64,000 nt of DNA from Botrytis cinerea B05.10 (taxonomy: Eukaryota; Ascomycota; Leotiomycetes; Helotiales; Sclerotiniaceae): assembly GCF_000143535.2 (NCBI RefSeq), contig NC_037313.1:1433501-1497500 (forward strand). Reading direction: 5' to 3'. The notes beneath the pieces were generated by a model. It was not told the origin of the DNA, ran no database searches, and was given only the letters and a program-made list of their open reading frames with translations. Positions 1 to 10,436 of the stretch are shown piece after piece. Each line of letters begins with the position of its first letter. Within the stretch, counting starts at the first letter, position 1. A program made the translations under genes and the position numbers.

Positions 1-411
1 GTTCATCGATTTTTGATCACAGCAGCGACGGTAGCCTCAAAGGGACTTTCAGACATTTTCTGGAACAACTCTACGTATGCGAGAGTTGGCGGTGTCAAAC
101 TGGCAGAATTAGGATTACTGGAGCTTGAATTCCTACACCGTGTTGATTGGAAAATAATCCCAAAACCAGAAATGTTGACCGATTATTACAAAGGGTTGAT
201 TGAGCGAAACGAGCGTTATAAAATGGAAGGAGATGTGACGGATGAATCTGATGAATTGGAAGACGACGATGAAGAAAGCGACGAACCTGATACCCCCGAG
301 CAAGCCGAGGTTGGAGTTGACGCAGATATGAGTGACACGAAGGAGTCAGATGCTCCAAATCATAAGACAGAGTCTGGACACGAAGAGTCTTCACGGTCAG
401 AAGGACCCTGA
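1..411 (+). CDS. Pho80/Pcl-type cyclin, C-terminal part (5' end outside window)
   Basis: The frame is open from the first base to a TGA at 409-411, giving 136 residues of a protein that starts before the window. The first 60 or so residues match the last helices of the cyclin fold in the Pho80/Pcl6/Pcl7 family, including an HRFLITAATVASK stretch, an NNSTYARVGGV segment and an LxxLELEFLHRVDW helix. These cyclins activate the Pho85 kinase in phosphate and glycogen signalling; that role is family knowledge. After the cyclin core comes a Glu/Asp/Ser-rich tail of about 60 residues, which is common in fungal Pcl-like proteins and probably disordered. Which Pcl subgroup it belongs to cannot be decided from this fragment. 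Confidence 0.85.
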   Translation, partial: VHRFLITAATVASKGLSDIFWNNSTYARVGGVKLAELGLLELEFLHRVDWKIIPKPEMLTDYYKGLIERNERYKMEGDVTDESDELEDDDEESDEPDTPEQAEVGVDADMSDTKESDAPNHKTESGHEESSRSEGP

Positions 412-918
412 TTGCGTCTTATAATACCCCTTTCTCTTTCGCCTTGATTCTTTGGTTTTATGGCGTTGGGTAGGAGTATTTTTACACGGCATTGATGAAT
501 AGATCAAGGGGTGCCTCGGTTTTGTCTGTTTATGAGGGAATCATGTATATACTCGAGTTGAAATGCAAACAACATTATTTGCCAAATCGAATACTTATGA
601 AAAGCGGTTACTTTCGTAGGCAAACAGTGATGTTATGTCAAATTGGTAGAGAAGAAACACAAATTGGTCTGGGGACATTATAGGCAATAATCCAATTTCT
701 TGAATCGAGGCCGTAACCATATGAATTCTCAACGTTGTATATTGTGTTGTACAATCCATACATCTAACATTGAAATTGATCCACAGCATGGAATCTCGAA
801 CATTCGCGCTTATCATCTTACGTAATCACAGCCTTCCCCAGACAATAGCTCCACGAAGCTCTTACCTCAAATCTCCAGCTTCGCTCCAACAATTCAATCC
901 GATAACCCAACCACCATC
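412..918. other. intergenic, cyclin 3' side and EMC10 upstream region
   Basis: No coding frame with supporting features is visible. It should contain the 3' untranslated region of the cyclin gene and the promoter of EMC10. The last 80 bases before the EMC10 ATG are C/A/T-rich, as is usual for fungal leaders. Confidence 0.5.
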
Positions 919-1616
919 ATGAAAGCCACCACCCTCCTCCTCGCGCTTTGCGCACAATTCCTCCCTTCAACCGCTGCAATTACAGAGCAAATAGACACAG
1001 CAACAATCTACATCCAACCCCTCCTCTCCGACTCCGCATACCCACTAGCCAGTATATCTTACAACCCCTCCACCCTCTCTGCCTCCCTCGTATCCTACGA
1101 TCCTCCTACCGATCTTCTTCCCGAGATCTCCTCATCACCAGAATCGGACTCCGGTAACCCCAATGAGAATCTCGCTCGCATAGGCATATTCGATCCTGCC
1201 ACCGCTATCTTCAAAAGCTCCACTTCTCTTCTCTCCTTGACGAATTTCGAAAAGGGTTATAGACCGACTATTCTTTTGACGTTGGATTCGCAGGGAGCGG
1301 TGCTGGGGGTTACGGTTAAGAGTGGTGTTATAGATGCGGGTGCTACGAGAGACTTTGCGCCGAAAGTCGAGATTAGACGGATCGTTGAGGGGAAGGAACC
1401 AGTCTTGGGTCCTAAGGTTGTATTGAGTAAGGAAGGAAAGCTGGAGAAGGAGGTTCCAGAGAAGACATTCTTACAGAAGTGAGTCCTGTTTTGATGTGTT
1501 TTGCAATAGGGTCAGTTGAATGGATGAATGGATGTGCTAACAATGTGAACTTTAGGTATTGGTGGGTTCTTTTGGGAGCAGCAATGTTGACTCTGACTTC
1601 TGGAGGATCTGAGTAA
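919..1616 (+). CDS. EMC10: ER membrane protein complex subunit 10 (EMC10)
   Basis: Two exons, 919-1478 and 1556-1616, with an intron at 1479-1555 (GTGAGT donor, TGCTAAC branch site, TTTAG acceptor), give 206 residues. The N-terminus is a signal peptide (about residues 1-20). It is followed by a beta-rich lumenal domain and, encoded across the splice junction, the family's characteristic end FLQKYWWVLLGA leading into one C-terminal membrane segment (about 188-203). Without splicing the frame would stop before that segment, so the intron is well supported. EMC10 is the lumenal subunit of the ER membrane complex, which inserts transmembrane helices of client proteins. EMC7, another subunit, lies about 8 kb downstream on the other strand. 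Confidence 0.88.
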
Positions 1617-2884
1617 TAGATACTACTAGAAACTTGGTATGGGAATTAGAGCGATGTTTTGAGAGTATACGGGTGCTGGATAGGTTCGTTAAACATCGTT
1701 CTGGCTGGGAACTTCACGAGACGACATGGCGATCAAATCCCGGCCGACTCCATGTGAACTTTTCAAAACGACTCGGTAGAAGGTCGCCAAGACGCGCAAA
1801 ACCGTGTACTAGAGACTCTAGGGCCTTTCCAGGATTAGAAGGCAAAGAAATCCCGAGATAGTTGGCCACGTCGCTGTGTTGTAGATCAATGGGTAGCGAG
1901 CTCGTCGCTTAAAAGAAACATTAATACTCACGGCTCCTTTTGGCATGTCGGATAACCCATTGATCCGCACATGTTGGAAATAGCTTTATAATTCAAAATT
2001 ACGATCTACCAGTTCTTTTTTGCTTTCGCAGAGATCTTGTTTGACTAATGATATACCTGAGAAGATATCCTTCGAATTCGTCGTCGTCTTCCTCGGTGTG
2101 CATTCTTAGTTTTAGGAATGAGGAGAGGGACGAAAATATCATCATTGTTTTTAAACACCAGAGAAGAAGAAGAGAAGAAGAAATGCAACGTAGAAAGATT
2201 TATAACTGGGAAATCGATCACAAGTAAGAGAGGAAAAGAATGTGGAGTGAAGACACTCTGTAGATTACAGGAAGCAAGTCTTTCACGACCGAGTTCGCTG
2301 AATGTTATGCCGATGCATACTCACACAGTATTATTACCAGCTAAACTTTTCGCAAATATCTGCACTGCCTCTATTATATAATGCGTACTTATCAGCCGAA
2401 GAGAGGTGTTGGACTGGTCCCTCAAACGGTCAGGCCTCTCTTCCTACCATGCTCGGGATGTTCGTGAAGTCCAGGTAGTCGCGCGCCTACGCACCAACTT
2501 CATATAACCACGGTCGCTTGTAGCCCTGCATCTTAGTATTCATGCATGATAAGAGATGGGTTATTGGCGTTTTTGTGGTTGTCGCAAGCGGGTTGTAGGG
2601 CTCAAGACCCGGACGAGGGCGTTGCGATCGAGGATCTTAATGTTATTTGGGGATGTTGGAACGGCTGGTGATGTATGTGAATGTTGGGGCTTGATGGGGA
2701 GTACAGGCCTTGTGAGTGATATATTGAAGCTGGGATGGAGAGGTTACGCACACTTGTTTCTCTGTAGTTTGGTTGATGTTTTGTTGTCTAGCTATTTGCA
2801 TAGTATAGCTACATTTTTCGTCTTTGATATTTACTTACTTATCCGGTTTGTAGAGCCGTAACGAACGAGCACAAATAAAATATA
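1617..2884. other. intergenic region, no gene recognised
   Basis: About 1.27 kb without a supported coding region; open frames are short and lack recognisable features. A 9-bp inverted repeat, GAAGAGAGG at 2398-2406 and CCTCTCTTC at 2435-2443, encloses a 28-nt loop, but nothing else suggests a structured RNA. Confidence 0.4.
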
Positions 2885-3268
2885 ATGGGCAATACATCTT
2901 CGCACCACTCTGTCTCCTCTCCAACACCCACATCTACTTCCCAACCTTCTTCCTCTAATTCCTCTACTAAATCTCCTAAAAGCTTTCACATTCATGCCAA
3001 TCCCTTTTCGCACTTCAATCCCCATAATTATAATCGTCGAGCATCTTCTATCGAAGAGCACGGTTCTCTTTTGAAAAATGCAGATCACAATGTCGAAGAG
3101 GATGATGATGGTACATATTTACTGCGCAGAGGGAGCGTTGAGTCCAGGGAAGAATGGCTAGCACGGAAACAGATCATGGCTTCGAGGATTAAGGGAGATG
3201 AGGTTGGTGATGTGGGGGCTAAGATGTGGAAGGATTATAGTATTGTTGATGGAAAGGGACGACTTTGA
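2885..3268 (+). CDS. small Ser-rich protein with possible N-myristoylation signal
   Basis: This single-exon frame of 127 residues begins MGNTSSHH. A Gly at position 2 with Ser at position 6 fits the N-myristoyltransferase consensus, so the product may be anchored at membranes (inference). The first 50 residues are Ser/Thr/Pro-rich and look disordered. The C-terminal half is more ordered in composition, with EEDDDGTYLLRRGSVESREEWLARKQ and a terminal KMWKDYSIVDGKGRL, and looks coding rather than random. I do not recognise the family. No splice sites are needed. It lies between EMC10 and the transporter gene, all on the plus strand. Confidence 0.55.
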   Translation: MGNTSSHHSVSSPTPTSTSQPSSSNSSTKSPKSFHIHANPFSHFNPHNYNRRASSIEEHGSLLKNADHNVEEDDDGTYLLRRGSVESREEWLARKQIMASRIKGDEVGDVGAKMWKDYSIVDGKGRL

Positions 3269-4713
3269 TGGAGGTGTTTGGGTGATGATCATGATGGTTT
3301 TGTAGAATTTTTGCACTACTTGGATGGGTAGATGCTCGGGGAAAGGGTTCCATTGAGATGGTTTTCGGTTAGATTTTAGGGGGGTTTCTTTCAGATTGTC
3401 TTTTGTTGGTTTTTGGAAATTGTTGTGTGAAATTTTGTTGGTTTGTACGGATTCTTTAAGTACATTTAAGATTGCAAAAAATTGCAGGTATCTTGAGGTG
3501 TTGATGACCATATTTGAGCATTTTTGAAGATCACTCGAATGCATGGTGTGAAGCTTTGGAAGAGAAGACTTTCCCGGAATCATTGAGGCCAGCTCATTTC
3601 TTCATTTGACTCTTGATGGATGAAATGAGTGCTCCGAAATTTGAGGGAGTGTTGAGGCTGCTCATGGAAGATGGTGACATTCTTGTGTTGTAGCACTAGC
3701 TGCAGTTACTCCTGATCAGGAAGATCCCCCGAAATATTAGAACGACAGTGTAAAGCTGGCGCGGCCGGTTAGCTCACTGGGGGCTAAGGGCTGATTACTA
3801 GGGATAGCTTCATGGTGAATGGACTTCCATCAATTTTCCGCTGCAGCTAGTCAAGTGTCGGTGGAAGAAAGAATACCGAGGGGCTTTTGTTTAACTAACC
3901 TTACGTGCCTTGTGCACATGGAAATACTTGACAGCTATTCTTCAACAATACCCAAGACGTAAAAGGCTTTAAATAAGGTTATTAAGCTACTACCGGGGCT
4001 ATTCGGCAATCATGGAAAATTAGACGCCAATTTCAGGGGACTTACAGGGACCCATGATGCTATTTATAGGGTCCGTCTGCTCTAAATTCCAGAGCAACCA
4101 TGCTAAAACTACAAGCCTATCCATTCATGCTGATTTGCTCATAGTCAGCTTCACTTGGCCTCTTGCTACTACCCAAGCTAAAAAGTACTCAGGGCAGCAG
4201 CTACTTCCACGTTGTCCTTTACTACTTCCTTCAGCTTTCCCTGTCTAGGGACTGTCATAGAGATCATAATGTTGTTTAGGTAGCATAAAAGGCATGAGCT
4301 CTTGCCTCCACAAAATGTCTAACTACCTAGACAGCACATAGGTTAATAGGGTGATAGGTTAAACACCCCCCGAAACCCAGAATCTACAGAGTACCTTCCT
4401 ACTTATCCTTGCAGAGCGCACCTGCAGTTGGAGGATTAACAAAAGCAAATAAAAAATGCCAGTAGTAGTGTGCCTCTATTCTACGTGTCAGATTCCAACA
4501 TCTTTTTTAAAATTATTTTCTTCTTTTTGATACCAACTGCATCGTTGCTGAGCCACTATCCAATTTTGTATCATATCCCATCGTACCGCTTTCAGTCACA
4601 TCGGTACCTAAAATTTTGGACCATCACATTCAAAAATCCCTCCATTCTTAGAAACCAACACGGAAACGCCTCCCCCTGATCGCATCCAGTTAGTCAGAAA
4701 GGCGTATTTATGA
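3269..4713. other. intergenic region, no gene recognised
   Basis: About 1.45 kb with no supported gene. Around 3761-3785 there is a short tRNA D-arm/A-box-like stretch (GGCCGGTTAGCTCACTGG) with no matching anticodon arm or T-arm downstream, so it is not called as a tRNA. The remainder is AT-rich and should include the transporter promoter. Confidence 0.4.
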
Positions 4714-6231
4714 ATGGCTCGAAGACGCAGAGCCGATTCTGCTAGCAGCCAGCAGCAAGCATCTATGCCGGCTCAACGACGTCGTTCCACCCTTCGAGAT
4801 TTGCAAGCTTCGAATGCCGATGGAGATGCCGTAGCCCCAAAGGTTATTAATGCTGCACCGTCATTGGAAAAGGCCGAAATGTATGGAATCAATGATAAGA
4901 GATCCACGTCCTCAAAGTTGCTTGCGATGGCGGGGCGCATGTTTATTGAAACAATTCCGCAATGGTTGGCAGTGGGTGCTATGCTTGGGCTGATTTTTGG
5001 AGGTTGTTGCTCAAATGTGAGTGCTCCTACACGTGGAGAGAATTGGAAAGGATGAGGAGCTCATTGAATACTTAGGTTTTCGCGTTGGAAGCCATTGTCA
5101 AGTAAGTTTTGGCTCCCTTGCTTTTGACGTTATATTGTTTTGAGTACCCCGCTGACGTTGATGAAAACAGAGTCGAGAAAGACAGCGGTACATCCCCTCC
5201 ATGCACCACCTCACCGAATGCCATTCTAATTATCTGAAGGAACTCTTATGACATTTGTTCAATTCATCTTTGTAGCTGTGACCAGCTACATCTCCCAATT
5301 CGATCGAAGTCGACCCCCGCTCTTCCTCACACCAAACCGTGTCCCAATACGTCGATGGATCATAAATATTGTTTTATTCTTTACAATTAATGTCATGAAC
5401 AATCATGCTTTCGGCTATAATATATCAGTACCTATGCACATTATCTTACGATCTGGCGGTAGTATTACAACCTTGGCTGCGGGATATCTATGGGGAAAAC
5501 GATTCTCTAGGATACAAATTATAGCTGTCATTCTCTTGACAATTGGAGTGGTCACAGCAGCTATGTTCGATGCGCAGTCTAAGGTATTATCACGCTTTTT
5601 ATACCTTCAAATCTCACTAACAATTCCCTCGCAGGACGGAAAAGTAGACGAAGACATACCCTCTTTCAATACAGGACTCGTCATCCTCTTTGTTGCTCAA
5701 GTGCTCTCCGCAATAATGGGTCTTTACACGGAAGAAACCTACAAAGAATACGGGCCCCACTGGAAAGAAAACCTCTTCTACTCACACATTCTCGCACTCC
5801 CGCTTTTCGCCCCTTTCTTCCCCTCCATGTATCGCCAATTTCTCAGACTTGCCTCCTCGGCACCACTCAGCCTTCCCCTCCTCGATGTCCAGTCGCTCCC
5901 CTCCGACGTCGTCTCCAAATTCTCACAAATCTATCTACCAAGCCAACTCGTCTTTCTTGCTATGAACGTGCTCACACAATATGCATGCATACGCGGAGTC
6001 AACTTACTTGCCGCTGCATCTTCTGCACTCACGGTAACGATTGTGTTGAACGTGAGGAAATTGGCTAGTCTATTATTAAGTATTTGGTTGTTTGGAAATA
6101 GACTTAGTCCTGGTACTTTGGTGGGTGCGTTCTTGGTATTCTTTGCAGGTGGATTATATGGTTTAGATGGAGGAAGAAAGAAGGGTCCGGGTAGACTTAG
6201 AAGTAGTACTAGTAACGGAAAGGTGGGCTAG
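4714..6231 (+). CDS. YEA4: UAA-family nucleotide-sugar transporter, Yea4/SLC35B4-like (probable UDP-GlcNAc transporter)
   Basis: Five exons, 4714-5016, 5076-5101, 5171-5187, 5240-5583 and 5635-6231, encode 428 residues. Two exons are only 26 and 17 nt; they are required to join FGGCCSNVFALEAIV to KVEKDSGTLMTFVQF, the conserved first loop of this family. The last intron (5584-5634, CACTAAC branch site) is a multiple of three, so the unspliced frame stays open and would wrongly add 17 residues. About ten hydrophobic segments follow a basic N-terminal tail, with family motifs NNHAFGYNISVPMHIILRSGG and, near the end, ASSALTVTIVLNVRK. Yeast Yea4 carries UDP-GlcNAc into the ER or Golgi for chitin and glycan synthesis; that substrate is inferred from the family. 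Confidence 0.88.
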
Positions 6232-6977
6232 TCAAAAAAAACTATCTATTATATAAAAAACTGTTGGTCAAGGATTGAGGGAAAATACGTTGTGAAGTCT
6301 GATATTTTTCCCCAAGTGCCTTCCTTTCAGCAACTCTCTTTTCTTTAAAGTTAAAGAAAATTCCATCCGCATCTCGAACTTTCGTCCTAAATCCTGAAAG
6401 GCTGATCCGAGGACTTCAGCGCAATTACATCATCACAAAAACAAACTCACAAGGTTGATTTAACGAGAATATATTGATTAAACATTCATAACCTCATAGC
6501 CGTCCTGCTTGACATTATCTATTTCCTAAGCGGTACACCCAAATTTCCAATCGTCTAATGACAGACTCCCATAGAAACAAATTGTAAGAGACGGAATTAA
6601 TGTAAATACTCTCCTAGTGATCCTAGATGCGGATGTCACTTAAAGCGAGTTTCCCCTCTCTAGTTTTTGATATCTTTGCGAATTTTCAGCATGTGGGTGA
6701 CGGTGTTGCAAATGAAATGTATCCATACTTAGAGTTGAGGGGTGAGTAGCGTCGTGGGACTTATGTGTGAGAGTGTGAATCAAGAATCTTGAAGATGTTA
6801 ATGGATGGATGAATGTATCGCAGATAGATATCCGGTATCTTATCTTCTTCTTCTTCTTCTTCTTCTTCTTCTTCTTCTTCTTCTTCTTCTTCTTCTCCAA
6901 ATATGTTTTTTTCTTGAATTTTGATTCTTCTCTCGAAAAGACAACGGGAAATTCCGTATCACTTAAATATGCTCTGT
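6232..6977. other. convergent intergenic region with TTC microsatellite
   Basis: This lies between the 3' ends of the transporter (+) and the repeat-protein gene (-). It contains a long (TTC)n tract at 6843-6896 and nothing else recognisable. Frames crossing the tract encode only poly-Phe or poly-Lys and are artefacts. Confidence 0.5.
6843..6896. repeat. (TTC)n trinucleotide microsatellite, about 18 copies
   Basis: An uninterrupted TTC/GAA run of roughly 54 bases lies in the convergent intergenic region. Homopurine-homopyrimidine tracts of this kind can form triplex DNA and vary in length between strains. Confidence 0.95.
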
Positions 6978-7463
6978 TCATCTCCGGTACTCAAGGTCTC
7001 TAGGTGTATACCGCGGTGTAGATCCCAATCCGCTCCGCAGCGCTTTATTTCCCAATGGTGGTTCCGAGCGACCTCGCTGGCCATATCCACCATGAACATA
7101 TTCATGAGTGGCATTGTTCCTATCGCTGTTATGAACTCTCGGGTCTTTGTCAATGCTACCATATCCACCATGACCATATTCATGAGAAGTATTCCTATCA
7201 TTGTTATAAACTCTCGATTCTCTATCACTACTTCCATATCCGCCATGACTGGATCCGCTTTGTGATAGTCGATTTGGATATTCTGTTCGTCCAGGATTGC
7301 TGCCGCTGCTTCTCGAACGATTCCGAGCAGTACCCAGACCAGCAGGAACGGGTGCTCGATTACCGTTAGATTTGTGAATTTCTTTCATTGCATCGATTTC
7401 CTGCTGTGAGATTTTCTTGACTTGCTCGACGTGTTCCCCACGAGGTGAGAAACAGCAGCACAT
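6978..7463 (-). CDS. uncharacterised 161-residue protein with Cys-cluster start and Gly/Tyr repeats
   Basis: A single-exon frame starts MCCCFSPRGEHVEQVKKISQQEIDAM. Three cysteines immediately after Met resemble an S-acylation (palmitoylation) site, so membrane association is possible. The middle and C-terminal parts carry two imperfect repeats of about 25 residues and the start of a third. Each opens HGGYG, followed by an S-x-D-x-x-x-R-V-x-N-x-D-R-N pattern and HEY. The repeats are rich in Ser, Arg, Asp and Gly and are probably disordered. I do not recognise a family. The start is chosen because it is the first ATG after a stop-rich leader and gives the Cys cluster. It is convergent with the transporter gene. 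Confidence 0.6.
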   Translation of the reverse strand: MCCCFSPRGEHVEQVKKISQQEIDAMKEIHKSNGNRAPVPAGLGTARNRSRSSGSNPGRTEYPNRLSQSGSSHGGYGSSDRESRVYNNDRNTSHEYGHGGYGSIDKDPRVHNSDRNNATHEYVHGGYGQRGRSEPPLGNKALRSGLGSTPRYTPRDLEYRR

Positions 7464-9362
7464 TCTGTTGGATTTTGGGGAGATTGAAATAAAACGGAGA
7501 GTTCAAGAGGCTGAGATAAAAGGAAAAGTACTGATAAGCTTTGAAAAGAGTGACTAGAAAGTTAACAACAAACACGGAACAGACGTCTATTTCTCGAGAG
7601 AAAAAAAGAAGGCGGAAGAATCAAGAAATACTCCTCATCTATATACACAAGCCAATATATAAAGGATCACGAATAGGTTGTTTGACTTAAACACCGTACC
7701 ACCACCCGTCTCACGGCATCTCCAGCGTCCATCTTTCAAACCCAATCTCTTCTCATCGCCGCTAGCAAACCCCATAACCAACTTCTCCAAGTAAGTACCT
7801 CTATCCAATCCCAGGAGCAAGTATCCGAAACCCAAGGACCCCGTTCGCGGCTATTTCTTAGCGCTCCAGGATGGCTGAGCGGTCGAGGTCGATGGACTTT
7901 TGTTTGTTTCAAAATGTGAAAATGAAAATAAAAGTTTACGTCGCGGTCGGTTGCGAGAAATCGGCCGCTACGGTAAGGTACTCGTGGTAGTATAAAAAGA
8001 TGGACTTCTGAATTTTGATGTACCGGAATTGAAGATGTAGAGTGAATGGTTAAGTTTTATAATGCGAAGAGATTCATGTGATACCAAAGTAGAGGTGAAT
8101 TGGTATGAAACTAATCCATGAAACCACATGCAAAATTTCAGAAGTATAGATATCATAGCCGCCGACCCAGCAATCGGGTTACCAAACCATCGGGTCAGAT
8201 CCTATGGAGATCCTTCAGGAAGCGAAAATCTTGGGGTATCTCGTCATTGCCGGATGCGATTCTACTCGTAGATTGCTGTATGATCATTGATTAAAATGTT
8301 GGGATTTCAAGTCCCGGGCGGGTGTTCAAAATGCTGAGAGGATGATGTCATGTATCATCTTGGGAGAGAAATTCATTGGGGTGATCCGGTAAATAGGAAA
8401 TGCTTAAATGTCTTCATACTGTATCCCAAGATGTAATAGGGACAGCTCCGCCTCAAGAATCGAGCGCTAAATAACACAATTCAAATTCTTAATGAATGAT
8501 ATCCAGCTCCGAGCTAGGTAGTAGCGCACTACGTTTTCACTTCCTCTTAACAGAACCGCTGCTCTACATCTAAAAACTCTAATAATTAGAAATTCAGTCT
8601 TCTGGTTTGGATGTCTTGATTGCTATGTGTTAGATTTGCCGGGGGGGGGGGGGGGGGGGGGGGCAAGATTTTGAATTTTAGCGAGCCTGATTCGTAGTTG
8701 TGAGCAGGAGATAGACAAGCGGAAGAAGAGGACATCATTTATTAGGTTCACTACTATTGCCTAAAAATGAAGTGCTCAGTCTCCAGGTGACCGCAGCATG
8801 AACTTAGATTAGCTGTTCGTTGGCATAGATAGTAAGATGGATAACAAATTGCAGAATTACTAATTCCCCTTTCGAATCTGAATGCCTGGTGCTAGTGCCA
8901 CTCAATCTGCTCTATCAATTTCCAACAAAGATGTTACCTGCAATGTAGGATATTCATTGAGTCTTTCGTGCAGAATTCATTGAATACTGTGTGGATGAAA
9001 GAATAGATCTATACTGACCCGAGTCACTTGACATCACAAATGAGTAATTGTAAATATTTTTCTGCGCCAAAGCACTATGGAATTTCAAGTGATGGGTCAA
9101 TTTCTCGCTCCTGGTAGCTTCTCGAAACATGAATCTGGAATTGGTATAGACGTGCCTATACAGTGAGGAATTTAAGATCAAACAATGACGGTGTACGAAG
9201 CCCCATTCTTATGTTGTCTCAACAGAACTATCTTCTCTGTACCTACTTTTCGCGTCGTGGTTTGACCCATGGCTCCTAGGTATTATCATAATCCAATAAA
9301 TTGATCATCTCTCATCACTCAGCTAGAGTATCAATGAAACTCCATGAATGCAGCTGCCACGC
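7464..9362. other. intergenic region with long poly-G run
   Basis: About 1.9 kb with no supported gene. It holds a 23-base G homopolymer at 8641-8663 and a short tRNA-like D-arm motif at 7871-7885 that lacks a T-arm. The left end must include the promoter of the minus-strand repeat-protein gene. Confidence 0.45.
8641..8663. repeat. poly-G homopolymer (23 nt)
   Basis: An unbroken run of G preceded by CC and followed by CAAG. Such runs are rare in this sequence and may mark an assembly or polymerase-slippage region, so the exact length is unreliable. Confidence 0.9.
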
Positions 9363-10183
9363 TCATCTAATAATCTCTCTTCCACCACTTGGAGCACCTC
9401 CCTCTCTCTTTCCACCAGAGCCAGCCAACCAAGCTGCCGCATCGAAATTTTGTAATGGATTGGCGCCATTGGCACCGCCTGTAAGTCCACCACCACTCTT
9501 CTGGCGCTCCTCAAACTCCGCTTTGAGCTCTGGATCCACTGTAAAAGATGTACTGTTAGCATAGAAAACAAAGAATAGATTATATGATGTGACTGTGAAG
9601 CCTCGAATCTGACTCCCAGAAATTCAAAAAGAATATACGTACTATTGTCCATAAGATAGGGCATTCCAAACACAATAAGCATACTAAATCCAGCAATTAA
9701 GATCATAGGATTCTTCAATAAACTCAATGGCGAGAATCCCACTCGTTCAAGATAATAGTTTTTCTCGACAAGTGCCTTAACTTCCGCTGTATATTTATCA
9801 TCTCCAAGTTTAGAAACCGGGATAATTTCTCCCTTGTTGCTCCATTCGTTGGCGCGGAAAGTGGTAAATGCTTCGATGGGAATGAGATTTGACTCGGAGG
9901 ATGCAGGATGGATATCGACGCGGAGAGGAATGAAAGCGTGGGTTGGAGAGGAAACGGTGAGGAGGTAAGAGCCGCTGGTAAGATTGCGGAAAGAGAAGGA
10001 ATTGGATGGTGTGAGCTGCGCGGTGTGCGTGTGAGAAAGGGTACTGAGGATCGCGTGGGTGGAGGGGGGGAGAGTTGATGGGTTTAGTTGGGGAGTCGTT
10101 GGGATTGTGAAGATGAGTTGAGTTGCGAGGGTGGAGGGGAGGAGAGAGAGCAGCGAAAAGACGCCGGTGGTTGAGAAACGCAT
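9363..10183 (-). CDS. EMC7: ER membrane protein complex subunit 7 (EMC7/Sop4)
   Basis: Two exons on the minus strand, 10183-9643 and 9538-9363, are joined across an intron at 9539-9642 (GTACGT donor, TGCTAAC branch site, TACAG acceptor) to give 238 residues. The chosen ATG at 10183 is followed by a cleavable signal peptide (about 1-21); the frame is open further upstream, but that extension has no signal-like feature. The body matches the EMC7 lumenal beta-sandwich domain (FRNLTSGSYLLTV, then FRANEWSNKGE). One membrane helix spans about 158-177. Splicing restores the family motif MPYLMDNMDPELKAEFEE, followed by a Gly-rich cytosolic tail. EMC7 caps the lumenal side of the EMC insertase next to EMC10 and EMC1. 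Confidence 0.9.
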
Positions 10184-10416
10184 TTTCAAGGTGCTTTTGG
10201 GAAGGGTGTCTTTTTTGGAGTCGGGAGCTACTTGAAGGTCTAGTCGGTGATGTAAGGTAAGGTCAAACGTATCTTGAGCCGGAAAAACGAATGGTCCGAG
10301 CTTATGTAACCTTGGGATTAAAACAAACAGATTTCTAAACTCATTATACACCTATTACATTCATTGTTCACTTGCAACATGACCGTTTACTATCTTTGCA
10401 CTGATAATATATCAGA

Positions 10417-10436
10417 ATATATATATATATATATAT
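10417..10436. repeat. (AT)n microsatellite
   Basis: About ten AT dinucleotides in the EMC7 upstream region, roughly 240 bp before its start codon. Confidence 0.85.

Noticed and set aside
3761..3830. A-box-like sequence (GGTTAGCTCACTGG) suggesting a tRNA or SINE
   Set aside because: No B-box and no foldable acceptor stem were found downstream.
6809..7003. Plus-strand frame with a poly-Phe stretch
   Set aside because: It is merely a translation of the TTC microsatellite.
7871..7950. tRNA-like D-arm (ATGGCTGAGCGGTC) resembling a serine or leucine tRNA
   Set aside because: No anticodon stem or GGTTCRANTCC-type T-arm follows at a plausible distance, with or without an intron.
9363..10351. Longer EMC7 starting at 10351 and lacking an intron
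   Set aside because: The extension precedes a perfect signal peptide and has no homologous feature. Without the intron the protein loses the conserved MDNMDPELK segment.
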